A stretch of DNA of 64,000 nucleotides from Lawsonibacter hominis (lineage in GTDB: Bacteria > Bacillota > Clostridia > Oscillospirales > Oscillospiraceae): contig NZ_JACOPP010000009.1 of NCBI RefSeq assembly GCF_014287895.1, forward strand, positions 1 through 64,000, in the 5' to 3' direction. Both the position numbers and the translations under genes were made by a program. Below, one piece after another: positions 42,539 to 52,080 of this stretch; the first letter of the stretch is position 1; each line of letters opens with the position of its first letter. Below the pieces are notes generated by a model. The model was not told where the DNA came from and did no database searches. It saw only the letters and a program-made list of their open reading frames with translations.

Positions 42539-43711
42539 ATGGATGAGAGGTGGGTCCGGGCGCTGCGCGCGCAGTTCCCGGTCACAGAGAAGACTGCCTT
42601 TTTCGACATCGCTTACGAAAACTGCGGCTCCCGCTTCGCCCGGGAGGCAATGGAACGGTTTTATGAAGATAAGGCGGCAGTGGGACCCGGCCTGGTAAAG
42701 GCGGGAGGGGCGGGGAAGGGCCCCGCCATTGAGGTCATCGCCCGGACAAGAGCGCGCCTGGCCCGTTTTCTGGGCGCGCCGGATATCCGTCGCATCGCCT
42801 TTACCAAGAATACCAACGAGGGCGTCAACCTGCTGCTGCAGGGCTTTCCCTTCCGGCGGGGGGACAGCGTGGTGGTGGGGGATCTGGAGCACGCCTCGGT
42901 GCTGATGCCCTGCCTGAATGTGCGGCGGCTGGGGGCGGAGTGCCGGGTGGCCCGCTCGCCCGACGGCTGCACCCTGCCGGAGGAGCTCCTGCTCTCCGCC
43001 GCCGACGAGACGACCCGCATCATGGTGGTCAGCGCCGTCCAGTCCTGTTCCGGCTATCAGCTGGATCTGAAGCGGCTGGCCGGGGAGTGCCATACCCGGG
43101 GGATCTATCTCATCGTGGATGGGATCCAGGCCCTGGGGTTCCGGCGCATGGATGTGAGCGACCTGGGGATCGACGCGCTGACGGCCTCCTGCTACAAGGG
43201 GCTGCTGGCGACCGAGGGGGTCGGGTTCCTCTACTGTGCACAGGCGCTGATGGAACAGGTGGCGCCCGTCTTTGCCGCCGACAGCCCCGCCCTTGGCATC
43301 GACCGGGAGAGCTGGAGCATTACCTGCCCCGATCCCGGCGACGCCCGAAAGCTGGAGAACGGTACCATTTCCTTTATGGGCATCTATGGGCTGGATGCGG
43401 GCCTGGAGCGCCTGATGGAGATCGGCATGGACCGGGTGGAGCGCCACGTGTCCGACTGCTTCGAATACCTGTACCGGGGCCTGGAGGGGCTGGGCTTTGT
43501 GATCGATACCCCCTTCCTTCCGGCCCGCCGCTGCCACAGCCTGCTGGTGCGGGAGCAGCGCAGTCAGGAACTGGTGGACTACTGCCTGGAGCGGGGGGTG
43601 CTCTTCAGCCGGGGAAGGGACGGCCATGTGCGCATTTCTGTGGCGCCGTTCACCACCCGCGGAGATATGGACAAGCTGCTGGATACCTTCCGGCAGTGGA
43701 AACAGGCATAA
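42539..43711 (+). CDS. Class V aminotransferase-fold PLP enzyme
   Basis: A 390-aa fold-type I PLP enzyme of the cysteine desulfurase/isopenicillin epimerase group. RIAFTKNTNEGVNLLLQGFP is the cofactor phosphate region, VGDLEHASVLMPCLN precedes the stacking residue, YLIVDGIQALG holds the Asp to the pyridine nitrogen, and ASCYKGLLATEGVGF carries the Schiff-base Lys. The Cys loop of true desulfurases is not obvious. So it may be a lyase, epimerase or transaminase of an unknown amino acid derivative. It lies between the NIF3-like gene and the GntR gene. Confidence 0.75.
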   Translation: MDERWVRALRAQFPVTEKTAFFDIAYENCGSRFAREAMERFYEDKAAVGPGLVKAGGAGKGPAIEVIARTRARLARFLGAPDIRRIAFTKNTNEGVNLLLQGFPFRRGDSVVVGDLEHASVLMPCLNVRRLGAECRVARSPDGCTLPEELLLSAADETTRIMVVSAVQSCSGYQLDLKRLAGECHTRGIYLIVDGIQALGFRRMDVSDLGIDALTASCYKGLLATEGVGFLYCAQALMEQVAPVFAADSPALGIDRESWSITCPDPGDARKLENGTISFMGIYGLDAGLERLMEIGMDRVERHVSDCFEYLYRGLEGLGFVIDTPFLPARRCHSLLVREQRSQELVDYCLERGVLFSRGRDGHVRISVAPFTTRGDMDKLLDTFRQWKQA

Positions 43712-43740
43712 AATCACAATCTGGGAAAGGAGGCGGTAGG

Positions 43741-44349
43741 ATGCCGTCCAAGGCGATGGAGCTGTACGAACGCATCAAGGAGGATGTCATTCGGCTGAGG
43801 TTCCGAGCCGACGAGATCATCAACGAGAAGGACCTGGCAGAGCAGCACGGCGTCAGCAAGACGCCGGTGCGGGAGGCCCTGAGCATGCTGGTCCAGGAGG
43901 GGTATCTGAAAAAGATCCCCCGCGTGGGCTATCTGCTGCGGGAACTCAGCGAGGAGGAGTACGCCAAGCTGATCTACCTGCGCTATACCCTGGAAAAGGG
44001 CGTAGTGCAGTGGATCATCGACCACTGCAGCGACACGGAGATCGACTCGCTGCGGGAATACTGCCAGGCCACCGACGTGGCCTATCGGGAATTTGCGGGG
44101 ATCAACTATGATTTCCATATGGCCATGGCCCGGCTCACCGGCAACGAGCCGCTGTACGCCAGCGTGCAAAATACCTTTGACCGGATGATCCGGGTACCCA
44201 GCATGAACCTGTTTGCCGAGATCCAGAGCGAGCCGCACCGGTACCACCTCCGGTTGGTGGACGCCATGAAGGCCCGGGATAAGGATCAGGCACTGGAGCT
44301 CATCCGGCATGAATGCCGGAGAGACGACGACAAGGACCCAATGTTTTAA
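43741..44349 (+). CDS. GntR-family regulator with FCD domain
   Basis: A 202-aa regulator. The winged helix (INEKDLAEQHGVSKTPVREA, LSMLVQEGYLKKIPRVGYLL) is followed by an FCD domain with IYLRYTLEKGVV, the ligand His set in NYDFHMAMARLTGN and HRYHLRLVDAMKARDKDQAL. It is a paralogue in architecture of the one at 37195. Its place between the PLP enzyme and oppA suggests that it senses a peptide or amino-acid derivative and controls this locus. A strong AAAGGAGG precedes ATG 43741. Confidence 0.85.
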   Translation: MPSKAMELYERIKEDVIRLRFRADEIINEKDLAEQHGVSKTPVREALSMLVQEGYLKKIPRVGYLLRELSEEEYAKLIYLRYTLEKGVVQWIIDHCSDTEIDSLREYCQATDVAYREFAGINYDFHMAMARLTGNEPLYASVQNTFDRMIRVPSMNLFAEIQSEPHRYHLRLVDAMKARDKDQALELIRHECRRDDDKDPMF

Positions 44350-44373
44350 CACATCAGAAAAGAGGGGAATTTT

Positions 44374-46152
44374 ATGAAAAAGCGTACTTTTGCACTTCTG
44401 CTGGCAGCCGTGATGGCCTGCTCCGCCCTGGCCGGCTGCGGCGGCGGGAACGCTGCGCCCGAGACCACCCAGCCCAGCGCCGGGCCCCAGACGCCCGACG
44501 CCCAGGGGACCCAGCTGGCCGAAAAGCAGGAAATCCAGCTCCACTGGGCGGCCGCCAACTTCTACTCCTTTGACAACAATGCCAACTATGCCGCCGAGGA
44601 GATCCAGGTCCAGTCCCACGTGCTGGAGGGCCTGGTGCGTCCCACCACCGACGAGGCGGGCAACCAGATCCTGGCCCCCGCGGGCGCCGAGCGCTGGGAT
44701 GTCTCCGACGACGGGCTGACCTATACCTTCCATCTGCGGGAGTATTACTGGTCCGACGGCGTACAGGTCACGGCCCAGCACTTCGTGGACTCCTTCCGCC
44801 GCATCGGCGATCCCCGCAACGCCTTTGACTTCGCCTCCTTTATCGGCGATATCGTAGGCGGCGAGGCGCTGTATACCATGGATACCGAGACGGCCAGCGA
44901 CGCCGACATCGAAGCGGCAAAGGAGGCCCTGGCGGTGAAGGCCCTGGACGACACCACGCTGGAGGTCACTCTGGCCAACCCGGCGCCCCAGTTCCTCTCC
45001 AAGGTGGGTGCCACGTATCTCTACCCCGTGCGCCTGGATGTGATCGAGGCCGCCGGCGAGCTCTACGACACGGACTATACCACCCATGTCTGGTGCGGGC
45101 CCTTCGTGGTCACCGGCTTTGTCAAGGACAACAGCATGACCCTGGAGAAGAACCCCACCTACTGGGACGCTGAGAACGTACACCTGACCCGTGTCACACT
45201 GATCAACATCGATGAGGTCTCCACCCAGAATACCATGTTCAAAAACGGCGAGCTGGCCGCCATCGTGCCCACCGGCGATTATGTGCAGCCCTATCGGGAG
45301 GGCCTGGCCGGCGACAACTACAGCTATGTCCACGGCGACTTCCCCGGCGTGAGCTATTTCTACTTCAACCGGGGCGGCAACTCCACCTCCGGTTTGATGG
45401 AGAGCCAGAAGGTCCGCCTGGCCATGTCCCTGGCCATCAACCGGGAGGAATTCACCCAGGTGGTCTTTGACCGCTACTATGCCGCCTACGGCTTTGTGCC
45501 CTACGGCGTGCAGAACGGCGAACTGACCTTCCGCGACGATGTGACCGAGCCCCTGAAGGCGGAGTTCGACGCGTACGCGCTGGACAACGAGAAGCTGCGG
45601 GCCCTGTTTAAGGAGGGCATGGAGGAGCTGGGCGACACCCGCGAGCTGTCTGAGGTCACCATCACCTACATCTGCACCGGCGATACCGCCATCAAGCGCC
45701 AGCAGCAGGAGTACTGGAAAAACGCCTGGGAGACGGCGCTGGGGATCACCGTCAACGTAAACGTCCTGGGCGACAGCTCCCTGTTCCGGGAAGAGCGCAA
45801 CGCCGGGCGCTATGACATCGGGCAGGCCGGCTGGAACGGCGACTACAACGACCCCATGGCCTTCGTGGAGATGTGGAGCAGCCATGGCACCTCCATCCGC
45901 TACTCCGGCTGGACCGAGGAGCGGGCCGCGCAGTTCGACACCTTTATCGACCGTCTGAACGCCGAGCCCGATCCCGCCGGGCGTGAGAAGATCTTTGCCG
46001 AAGCCGAGCAGTGGATCGTCTGCGACGAGGTGGCGGCCATCCCCTATATGTACAGCGACACCATCCTCTGCGTCAGCAACCAGATCCAGGGCATGACGTT
46101 CCCCTTTGTGGGTCCCCGGTTCGACTTCTCCCGGGCGTATGTCGTCGCATAA
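44374..46152 (+). CDS. oppA: Oligopeptide ABC transporter substrate-binding lipoprotein
   Basis: A 592-aa lipoprotein of the solute-binding family 5. The signal peptide ends with lipobox ALAGC near residue 23. GAERWDVSDDGLTYTFHLRE is the family signature, and VRLAMSLAINREEFTQ and YDIGQAGWNGDYNDPMAFVE are typical OppA segments. It captures peptides outside the membrane for OppBCDF. It starts 24 bases after the GntR gene and is separated from oppB by a strong hairpin. Confidence 0.9.
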   Translation: MKKRTFALLLAAVMACSALAGCGGGNAAPETTQPSAGPQTPDAQGTQLAEKQEIQLHWAAANFYSFDNNANYAAEEIQVQSHVLEGLVRPTTDEAGNQILAPAGAERWDVSDDGLTYTFHLREYYWSDGVQVTAQHFVDSFRRIGDPRNAFDFASFIGDIVGGEALYTMDTETASDADIEAAKEALAVKALDDTTLEVTLANPAPQFLSKVGATYLYPVRLDVIEAAGELYDTDYTTHVWCGPFVVTGFVKDNSMTLEKNPTYWDAENVHLTRVTLINIDEVSTQNTMFKNGELAAIVPTGDYVQPYREGLAGDNYSYVHGDFPGVSYFYFNRGGNSTSGLMESQKVRLAMSLAINREEFTQVVFDRYYAAYGFVPYGVQNGELTFRDDVTEPLKAEFDAYALDNEKLRALFKEGMEELGDTRELSEVTITYICTGDTAIKRQQQEYWKNAWETALGITVNVNVLGDSSLFREERNAGRYDIGQAGWNGDYNDPMAFVEMWSSHGTSIRYSGWTEERAAQFDTFIDRLNAEPDPAGREKIFAEAEQWIVCDEVAAIPYMYSDTILCVSNQIQGMTFPFVGPRFDFSRAYVVA

Positions 46153-46176
46153 GAGAAGGGCTCCATAAGTCCTGTG

Positions 46177-46224
46177 GTCAAAAGGGGGCCAGACCGACCG
46201 TTGGCCGGTTTGGCCCCCTTTGAC
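46177..46224 (+). terminator. Hairpin between oppA and oppB
   Basis: GTCAAA-GGGGGCCA-GACCG pairs with CGGTT-TGGCCCCC-TTTGAC (one bulged A, one wobble). It has no T-run. It could act as a partial terminator or RNA stabiliser that keeps oppA mRNA in excess over the membrane components. Confidence 0.65.
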
Positions 46225-46242
46225 AGAAACGAGGGATAGACT

Positions 46243-47196
46243 GTGTTGAAGTATACGGTGCGCCGTTTCTTTGAGATGCTCTTGACGATCTTCGTCATTG
46301 CCACGGCCACTTTTTTCCTCCTGGCCGCTGTGCCCGGAGACCCGCTCTCCGACCGGGCTGACCGCCTGCCGGAGTCCATCCGGGAAAATCTGTACCGCAA
46401 ATACGGCCTGGACAAGCCCGTGCTGGAACGCTACGTCATCACCATGAAGGGGATGCTCCACGGCGACTTCGGCGAATCGGTGCGTATGCCGGGCTATGAT
46501 ATCCAGAAGCTTTTGCAGGAGACCCTGGCGCCCTCGGCCCGGCTGGGACTGCAGACCATCGTGGTCGGTGTGGGGGTCGGCCTTCTCTTAGGCATATTGG
46601 CAGCCATGTTCAAGGGAACGTGGCTGGATTATATCATCGTCTTTTTTTCCGTGCTGATGATCTCGGTGCCGACGCTGATCTTCGGCCTTCTGCTGCAAAA
46701 GTATGTGGCGGGGGAGATGGGGCTGTTTCCCATCATCGGCTGGCCGTCGGGGGAGGAGCTCTGGTTCGGCGGCTGGGCGTATACCGTGCTGCCTACCCTC
46801 AGCGGCTGCTTCAGCTATATCGCCACCTATTCCCGGCTGCTCAAGACCTCCATGCTGGATGTGATCAACCAGGACTACGTGCTCGCTGCACGGGCCAAGG
46901 GGCTCAGCGAGCCCCAGATCGTCCGCCGCCATATCCTGCGCAACTCCTTTATTCCCATCATCACGGTGCTCCCCATGAGCATTGCCTTTGCCCTGACGGG
47001 CTCCTTTTTCATCGAGAAGATCTACGCCATCCCCGGCTTCGGCCGCTACTTCATCGAGTCCGTCCAGTCCCGGGATCTGTCCATCATCCTGGGGCAAACG
47101 GTGCTCATGTCCATCGTATATGTGGCCGTGGTCTTTCTGGTGGATATCCTCTATACTCTGATCGATCCCCGCATCCGTGTGGGCGGAAAGGCGTGA
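46243..47196 (+). CDS. oppB: Oligopeptide ABC transporter permease OppB
   Basis: A 317-aa permease with six helices. The N terminus (VRRFFEMLLTIFVIATATFF) and the EAA loop (YVLAARAKGLSEPQIVRRHI) are characteristic of OppB/DppB. It is followed by IYAIPGFGRYFIESVQSRD. A GTG start at 46243 has GAGGGATAG upstream. First of four genes for the membrane and ATPase part of the importer. Confidence 0.9.
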   Translation: MLKYTVRRFFEMLLTIFVIATATFFLLAAVPGDPLSDRADRLPESIRENLYRKYGLDKPVLERYVITMKGMLHGDFGESVRMPGYDIQKLLQETLAPSARLGLQTIVVGVGVGLLLGILAAMFKGTWLDYIIVFFSVLMISVPTLIFGLLLQKYVAGEMGLFPIIGWPSGEELWFGGWAYTVLPTLSGCFSYIATYSRLLKTSMLDVINQDYVLAARAKGLSEPQIVRRHILRNSFIPIITVLPMSIAFALTGSFFIEKIYAIPGFGRYFIESVQSRDLSIILGQTVLMSIVYVAVVFLVDILYTLIDPRIRVGGKA

Positions 47197-47205
47197 GGTG
47201 AGCAA

Positions 47206-48123
47206 ATGGAACAAGCGGCAGACAATCGTTTCGTCATCATCGGCTGCGCCGACGCGGACAAAGAGGCCATCGCCCGTCCCACGATCACCTATGCGCAGGA
47301 CGCCTGGCGGCGGCTGCGGAAAAACCCCATCGCCATGGCTTCCATCGTAGTGCTGGTGCTGATGGTGGTGCTGGTGATTTTTGGCCCGCTGCTCTGCGGC
47401 TGGGAGTATGATTACATGCAGCCGACCCTGAAAAACCTGCCCCCCAGCGCCGAGCACTGGTTCGGCACCGACATGCTGGGCCGGGACATCTTTGCCCGGG
47501 TGTGCGTGGGCGGACGGGTATCCCTGCTCATCGCTCTGGTCTGCACCTGCGTGCAGGTGGTGGTGGGCTGCGCCTACGGCGGCATCATGGCCTATTTCGG
47601 CGGCTGGGTGGACAATATCATGATGCGCGTCATTGAAGTGATGATGTCCATCCCTTACCTGCTGGTGGTCATCATCGTCATGATGGTGCTGGACAACAGC
47701 GTGCCCAGCCTGCTGGTGGCACTGTGCGTCACCTCCTGGTGCAATACCGCGCGGGCCATGCGGGGCGTGATCCTCCAGCTGAAAAGCTCGGAGTACGTCA
47801 TGGCGGCCCAGTCCCTGGGCGCCCCCGCCCGGCGGGTCATCCTGAAGCACCTGATCCCCAATACCATCGGCATCCTCATCCTCAACACCGCGACCTCCAT
47901 CCCCAATTATATCTTTCAGGAATCCACCCTGGGCTTCCTGGGGATCGGGCTCCAGCCCCCCAACACCTCTCTTGGCGTCATGATCTCTCTGGGGCAGGCG
48001 GCGATGGAGTTCTATCCGCTCCAGCTCATTTTCCCCGCCGCGGCCCTGGTGCTCATCGTTCTGGCCTTCAACCTGCTGGGGGACGGACTGCGGGACGCGC
48101 TGGACCCCAAACTGAGAAAGTAG
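47206..48123 (+). CDS. oppC: Oligopeptide ABC transporter permease OppC
   Basis: A 305-aa permease. An N-terminal cytoplasmic stretch precedes the first helix (NPIAMASIVVLVLMVVLVIF). HWFGTDMLGRDIFARVCVGG is the OppC/DppC signature and YVMAAQSLGAPARRVILKHL the EAA loop. It ends with LLGDGLRDALDPKLRK, standard for the family. It follows oppB by 9 bases. Confidence 0.9.
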   Translation: MEQAADNRFVIIGCADADKEAIARPTITYAQDAWRRLRKNPIAMASIVVLVLMVVLVIFGPLLCGWEYDYMQPTLKNLPPSAEHWFGTDMLGRDIFARVCVGGRVSLLIALVCTCVQVVVGCAYGGIMAYFGGWVDNIMMRVIEVMMSIPYLLVVIIVMMVLDNSVPSLLVALCVTSWCNTARAMRGVILQLKSSEYVMAAQSLGAPARRVILKHLIPNTIGILILNTATSIPNYIFQESTLGFLGIGLQPPNTSLGVMISLGQAAMEFYPLQLIFPAAALVLIVLAFNLLGDGLRDALDPKLRK

Positions 48124-48132
48124 GCGCAGGCT

Positions 48133-49161
48133 ATGGGAGAAAAATTATTACAGGTCCAGGACCTGCGGGTCTCCTATCACACTTACGCCGGAGAAGTCCA
48201 GTCGGTCCGCGGCGTGTCCTTTGCAGTGGAGAAAGGGGAGACCCTGGCCATCGTGGGAGAGTCGGGCTGCGGCAAAAGCGTGACCGCCAAGTCCATCATG
48301 GGCCTAATCCAGGACCCCGGCGAGATCAAGCCGGGCTCCCGGATCCTCTATGAAGGGCGGGACATCCTGAAAATGAAAAAGCGGGAATGGCGCGCGTACC
48401 GGGGCGAGCAGTGCGCCATGATCTTTCAGGATGCGCTGACCAGCCTGGACCCCACCATGCGGGTGGGAAAGCAGATCGCCGAGACCCTGCGGGTCCACGG
48501 CCGGGCGGGAAAGGCCGAGGCCGCGGAGAAGGCGGTGGAGCTGCTGCGGCGGGTGGGCATCCCCAATCCGGAGCGCAGGGCCCAGGAATTTCCCCATCAG
48601 TTCTCCGGCGGTATGCGCCAGCGGGCCATGATCGCCACCGCGCTGGCCTGCGATCCCAAACTGCTCATCGCGGACGAGCCCACCACGGCCCTGGATGTGA
48701 CCATCCAGGCCCAGATCATCGACCTGATGAAGCAGCTCCAGCGGGAGCTGGGCGCGGCGATCGTCCTGATCACCCACGATTTGGGCGTGGTGGCGGGCAT
48801 CGCCAAGCACATCTGCGTCATGTATTCCGGCAAGATCGTGGAGCGGGGGACCTCGGCGGAACTCTTCTATCATCCCCGCCACCCCTATACCTGGGCCCTG
48901 CTGAAGGCGGTGCCCCGTCTGGACCTGAAGAACAAGCAGGAGCTGGCCACCATTGAGGGCACGCCGCCCGACCTGCTCAGCCCTCCGGCGGGCTGCCCGT
49001 TCTGTACCCGGTGCAGGTACTGCATGCCCGTATGTAAAGAGGAGATGCCCCCCGATACCGATTTCGGCGGGGGGCACCAGGCGGCCTGCTGGCTTCACGA
49101 CCCCCGGGCGCCCAAGGTGGACGCGCCCTTCGTCGTCAGAAAGGAGGCGGGCGGGATATGA
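48133..49161 (+). CDS. oppD: Oligopeptide ABC transporter ATPase OppD
   Basis: A 342-aa ATPase with Walker [17 protein letters not shown], signature [20 protein letters not shown], Walker [15 protein letters not shown] and switch [10 protein letters not shown]. The C-terminal oligopeptide-transporter extension has [20 protein letters not shown], whose Cys residues match the [4Fe-4S]-site region known in this subfamily. It overlaps oppF by 4 bases. Confidence 0.9.
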   Translation: MGEKLLQVQDLRVSYHTYAGEVQSVRGVSFAVEKGETLAIVGESGCGKSVTAKSIMGLIQDPGEIKPGSRILYEGRDILKMKKREWRAYRGEQCAMIFQDALTSLDPTMRVGKQIAETLRVHGRAGKAEAAEKAVELLRRVGIPNPERRAQEFPHQFSGGMRQRAMIATALACDPKLLIADEPTTALDVTIQAQIIDLMKQLQRELGAAIVLITHDLGVVAGIAKHICVMYSGKIVERGTSAELFYHPRHPYTWALLKAVPRLDLKNKQELATIEGTPPDLLSPPAGCPFCTRCRYCMPVCKEEMPPDTDFGGGHQAACWLHDPRAPKVDAPFVVRKEAGGI

Positions 49162-50120
49162 AGGAAAAGGAGCCTCTGCTGGAGGTCCGGCACCTGAAAA
49201 AGTATTTCCCCGCCGCCGGAGGGGCCACCGTCAAGGCGGTGGACGACGTGTCCTTCACCATCTACAAGGGCGAGACCCTGGGCATGGTGGGGGAGTCGGG
49301 CTGCGGCAAGACCACCTGCGGGCGCACCGCCATGGGGGTGTATCCCAAAAGCGGCGGAGAGGCCCTCTTTGACGGGCGGGATGTACACAAGCTGCGGGGC
49401 GCGGACAAGCTGGCCTTCAGCCGCCGGGCCCAGATCATTTTCCAGGACCCTTACGCCTCCCTGAATCCCCGCATGACGGTGGCCGATATCATCGCCGAGG
49501 GCATCGACATCCATGGCCTGGCCCAAAACCACGCCCAGCGCACCGAGCGGGTCTATGAGCTTTTGAACATGGTGGGCCTGAACAAGGAGCACGCCAACCG
49601 CTTTGCCCATGAGTTCTCCGGCGGACAGCGCCAGCGCATCGGCATTGCACGGGCCTTTGCCGTCAATCCGGACTTTATCATGTGCGACGAGCCGATTTCC
49701 GCTCTGGACGTGTCCATCCAGGCCCAGATCGTCAACCTGCTGGTGAAGCTCCAGCGGGAGATGGGCCTGACCTACCTCTTCATCGCCCACGACCTGGCGA
49801 TGGTCAAGCACATCTCCGACCGCATCGCGGTCATGTACCTGGGGACGCTGGTGGAGCTGACCGAGTCGGAGCGGCTCTATGACAAGCCCCTGCACCCCTA
49901 TACCCAGGCGCTTCTCTCCGCTATTCCCATCCCGGACCCGGAGATCGAGCTGACCCGGGAACGCATCCGGCTGGAAGGGGATATCCCGAGTCCTGTGGAC
50001 CCGCCTCCGGGCTGCCGCTTTGCGGGCCGGTGCAGCCGCACCTGCGCGCGCTGCCGCCGGGAGACGCCCGCCCTGCGGGAAGTCGAGCCGGGCCATTTTG
50101 TGGCCTGCCATCTGGTGTAG
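49158..50120 (+). CDS. oppF: Oligopeptide ABC transporter ATPase OppF
   Basis: A 320-aa ATPase with Walker [18 protein letters not shown]-loop [16 protein letters not shown], signature [17 protein letters not shown], Walker [13 protein letters not shown] and switch [11 protein letters not shown]. The C-terminal part ends with [20 protein letters not shown]. It forms the heterodimeric motor with OppD. The start overlaps the oppD stop (ATGA). Confidence 0.9.
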   Translation: MKEKEPLLEVRHLKKYFPAAGGATVKAVDDVSFTIYKGETLGMVGESGCGKTTCGRTAMGVYPKSGGEALFDGRDVHKLRGADKLAFSRRAQIIFQDPYASLNPRMTVADIIAEGIDIHGLAQNHAQRTERVYELLNMVGLNKEHANRFAHEFSGGQRQRIGIARAFAVNPDFIMCDEPISALDVSIQAQIVNLLVKLQREMGLTYLFIAHDLAMVKHISDRIAVMYLGTLVELTESERLYDKPLHPYTQALLSAIPIPDPEIELTRERIRLEGDIPSPVDPPPGCRFAGRCSRTCARCRRETPALREVEPGHFVACHLV

Positions 50121-50124
50121 CGCC

Positions 50125-50511
50125 ATGCGGAAGCTGCAAACGGTCCTGCGGGATCTGCTTCTGGCTCTGGTGCTGGGACTGGGGATCGGGCTGGCGCTGG
50201 GCGCCGTCCTGTGGGGTGTGGGGACCCTGGCGGGAGGAGCCGCCAACGGCCTTGAGACGGCCCGGTCGGGACTGATGCTGGCGGGAGGATTTACCCTGCT
50301 GTTCGGCGGTATCCTTCTGTTGAAAGGAGACAGTCTGCCCAAGCAGGCGTTTCAGTTGCGGCCCCGTCCCCAGCAGGAGGATGCGCCGGACCGGCCGCGG
50401 CCCTCCGGGCTGTTCCGGGCGGCAGACCGGCGCTATACCGCGCTGCTTCTGGGAGCGGGCATCCTGCTGGTGTCGGCGGCGGCGGACTATCTGGTGCGCA
50501 TGGGCCGCTGA
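50125..50511 (+). CDS. Small membrane protein after oppF, unknown function
   Basis: A 128-aa protein with three hydrophobic segments (about residues 10-35, 48-66 and 103-122) and a Pro/Arg-rich cytoplasmic linker between the second and third. I do not recognise the family. The ATG at 50125 is 4 bases after oppF. No good Shine-Dalgarno site is seen, so it probably relies on coupled translation. It could be an accessory of the Opp transporter, but that rests on position only. Confidence 0.55.
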   Translation: MRKLQTVLRDLLLALVLGLGIGLALGAVLWGVGTLAGGAANGLETARSGLMLAGGFTLLFGGILLLKGDSLPKQAFQLRPRPQQEDAPDRPRPSGLFRAADRRYTALLLGAGILLVSAAADYLVRMGR

Positions 50512-50820
50512 CGGCGTTATAATGCTGTTTCTTGATAAAAAGGTTTAGTAAGCCTTTTTATTGCGGTGTATGACGCCGCAGCGCCTGTGGAGCAAGGAAC
50601 AGTATTGACGACATTCTTGGCGGCTACGCCGCCGAGCCACATTCTGTGGCCTCCCTAAAACGGTTCAACCGTTTTAGGGAGAATTGGTATAAGACCAACA
50701 AAAGACTGCCTCCGACTTGCGCCGGAGGCAGTCTTTTTCGTCCGGGTCCGGACGAAAGCCGGAACCCGTCTTGCCCCCGCGTTCGCATTCCGGGGTGCGC
50801 TTTGATTTGGAAAAATGGGC
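50512..50820 (+). terminator. Spacer with two hairpins ending the opp operon
   Basis: CTCCCTAAAACGG (50651-50663) and CCGTTTTAGGGAG (50669-50681) form a perfect 13-bp stem. Further on AAAGACTGCCTCCG (50701-50714) and CGGAGGCAGTCTTT (50723-50736) with TTTTT form a clear Rho-independent terminator. The rest of the spacer holds no gene. Confidence 0.8.
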
Positions 50821-50903
50821 TTGACTTTTTGGTATAATCCTATATAATAATATAGCTTGTTTCTGAAACAGGCACATCCTTGCCCCCGACAAAGGGCGGG
50901 GGC
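50821..50903 (+). promoter_or_regulatory. rpsF operon promoter and leader hairpin
   Basis: TTGACT (50821-50826) and TATAAT (50843-50848) are 16 bases apart. In the leader GCCCCC (50882-50887) and GGGGGC (50898-50903) enclose GACAAAGGGC. This sits where the S6:S18 autoregulatory leader is found in many bacteria, and the CCGACA of that motif is present, but I can only propose it. Confidence 0.6.
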
Positions 50904-50929
50904 CATATGTCCATAAGGAGGTGCAAACA

Positions 50930-51226
50930 ATGGCAAAACTCAGCGGAAATTACGAGGTGGTCTACATCCTGGATCCCAATCTGGGCGAGGAGGCCACCGC
51001 TGCCATGGTGACCAAGTTCAAGACCCTGGTGGAGAACAACGGCACCCTGGCGGAGGTCGACGAGTGGGGCAAGCGGCATCTGGCCTATCCCATCAACGAT
51101 CTGACCGAGGGCTACTACGTGCTGATGACCTTCAGCTCCAAGCCCGAATTCCCCCGTGAGCTGGATCGTATCCTGCGCATTACCGACGGCGTCATGCGCT
51201 CTCTGATCGTCTGCAAGGACGAGTAA
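50930..51226 (+). CDS. rpsF: Ribosomal protein bS6
   Basis: A 98-aa small-subunit protein. NYEVVYILDPNLGEEATAAM, WGKRHLAYPINDLTEGYYVL and PREL-RILRITDGVMRSLIV match bS6. It binds with bS18 to the central domain of 16S rRNA. The ATG at 50930 follows AAGGAGGTG; an in-frame GTG nine bases earlier overlaps that site. First gene of the conserved rpsF-ssb-rpsR operon. Confidence 0.96.
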   Translation: MAKLSGNYEVVYILDPNLGEEATAAMVTKFKTLVENNGTLAEVDEWGKRHLAYPINDLTEGYYVLMTFSSKPEFPRELDRILRITDGVMRSLIVCKDE

Positions 51227-51239
51227 GGGGGAAGCAGAT

Positions 51240-51710
51240 ATGCTGAACCGGATCATTCTCATGGGTCGGCTGACCCGTGACCCGGAGCTGCGCCACACGC
51301 AGACGGGGACCGCCGTGGCCTCCTTCTCCCTGGCCGTGGACCGGGACTTCAAGGACAGAAATACCGGCGAGAAGGCCACCGATTTTATTGATATCGTGGC
51401 CTGGCGGCAGACGGCGGAGTTTGTCTCCCGCTACTTCACCAAGGGCCGTATGGCTGTGGTGGAGGGCCGCCTTCAGATCCGCGACTGGACCGACAAGGAG
51501 GGCGGCAAGCGCCGCTCGGCCGAGGTCATCGCGGACAACGTCTACTTCGGCGATTCCAAGCGGGACGCTGAGGCGTCGGGCGCCTATGCGCCGCCCGCGG
51601 CCGGCGGCTATGCGCCGCCTCCCGCCGCTCCTTCCGGCGGCTATGGCGCGCCCTCCGGCGGCGACCAGTTTGCCGGTTTGACCGACGACGACGGTGAGCT
51701 GCCCTTCTAA
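51240..51710 (+). CDS. ssb: Single-stranded DNA-binding protein
   Basis: A 156-aa SSB. The OB fold (residues 1-105) contains [50 protein letters not shown] and [16 protein letters not shown]. The disordered Gly/Pro/Ala-rich tail ends in the acidic DDDGELPF tip, which recruits partner proteins. Conserved position between rpsF and rpsR. Confidence 0.96.
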   Translation: MLNRIILMGRLTRDPELRHTQTGTAVASFSLAVDRDFKDRNTGEKATDFIDIVAWRQTAEFVSRYFTKGRMAVVEGRLQIRDWTDKEGGKRRSAEVIADNVYFGDSKRDAEASGAYAPPAAGGYAPPPAAPSGGYGAPSGGDQFAGLTDDDGELPF

Positions 51711-51790
51711 AGGACCTTCGGCGCGCCGGACGGACGCGCCGGATCAAACAAGCCGGGCTGTCGGCCCGTGAAAAAAGGAGGTTTCCCGTA

Positions 51791-52030
51791 ATGGCTATGG
51801 ATAGAGAGCGTCCCCGCGGCCGCAAGCGCCGCAAGGTCTGCACCTTCTGTGTGGATAAGGTGGAGCATATTGATTATAAGGATGCCGTGAAGCTGCGCCG
51901 GTTCCTGTCCGAGCGGAGCAAGATCCTGCCCCGCCGCACCACCGGCACCTGCGCCATGCATCAGCGTCAGCTGACCGAGGCCATCAAGCGCGCCCGTCAG
52001 ATTGCGCTGCTGCCCTTTGTTACCGACTAA
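51791..52030 (+). CDS. rpsR: Ribosomal protein bS18
   Basis: A 79-aa basic protein. [20 protein letters not shown] keeps the zinc-type CxxC of many clostridial bS18 proteins. [20 protein letters not shown] and [20 protein letters not shown] are diagnostic. AAAAGGAGG precedes ATG 51791. It is the classical substrate of RimI in other bacteria, and a rimI gene lies at 33865. Confidence 0.95.
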   Translation: MAMDRERPRGRKRRKVCTFCVDKVEHIDYKDAVKLRRFLSERSKILPRRTTGTCAMHQRQLTEAIKRARQIALLPFVTD

Positions 52031-52037
52031 ACAGCAT

Positions 52038-52072
52038 AAAAAGGCCTGCTGCCAGCGCAGCAGGCCTTTTTT
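52038..52072. terminator. Bidirectional terminator between rpsR and the M55 gene
   Basis: AAAAAGGCCTGCTG (52038-52051) and CAGCAGGCCTTTTT (52058-52071) form a 14-bp stem with T-runs for either strand. Confidence 0.88.
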
Positions 52073-52080
52073 CCATGCCG

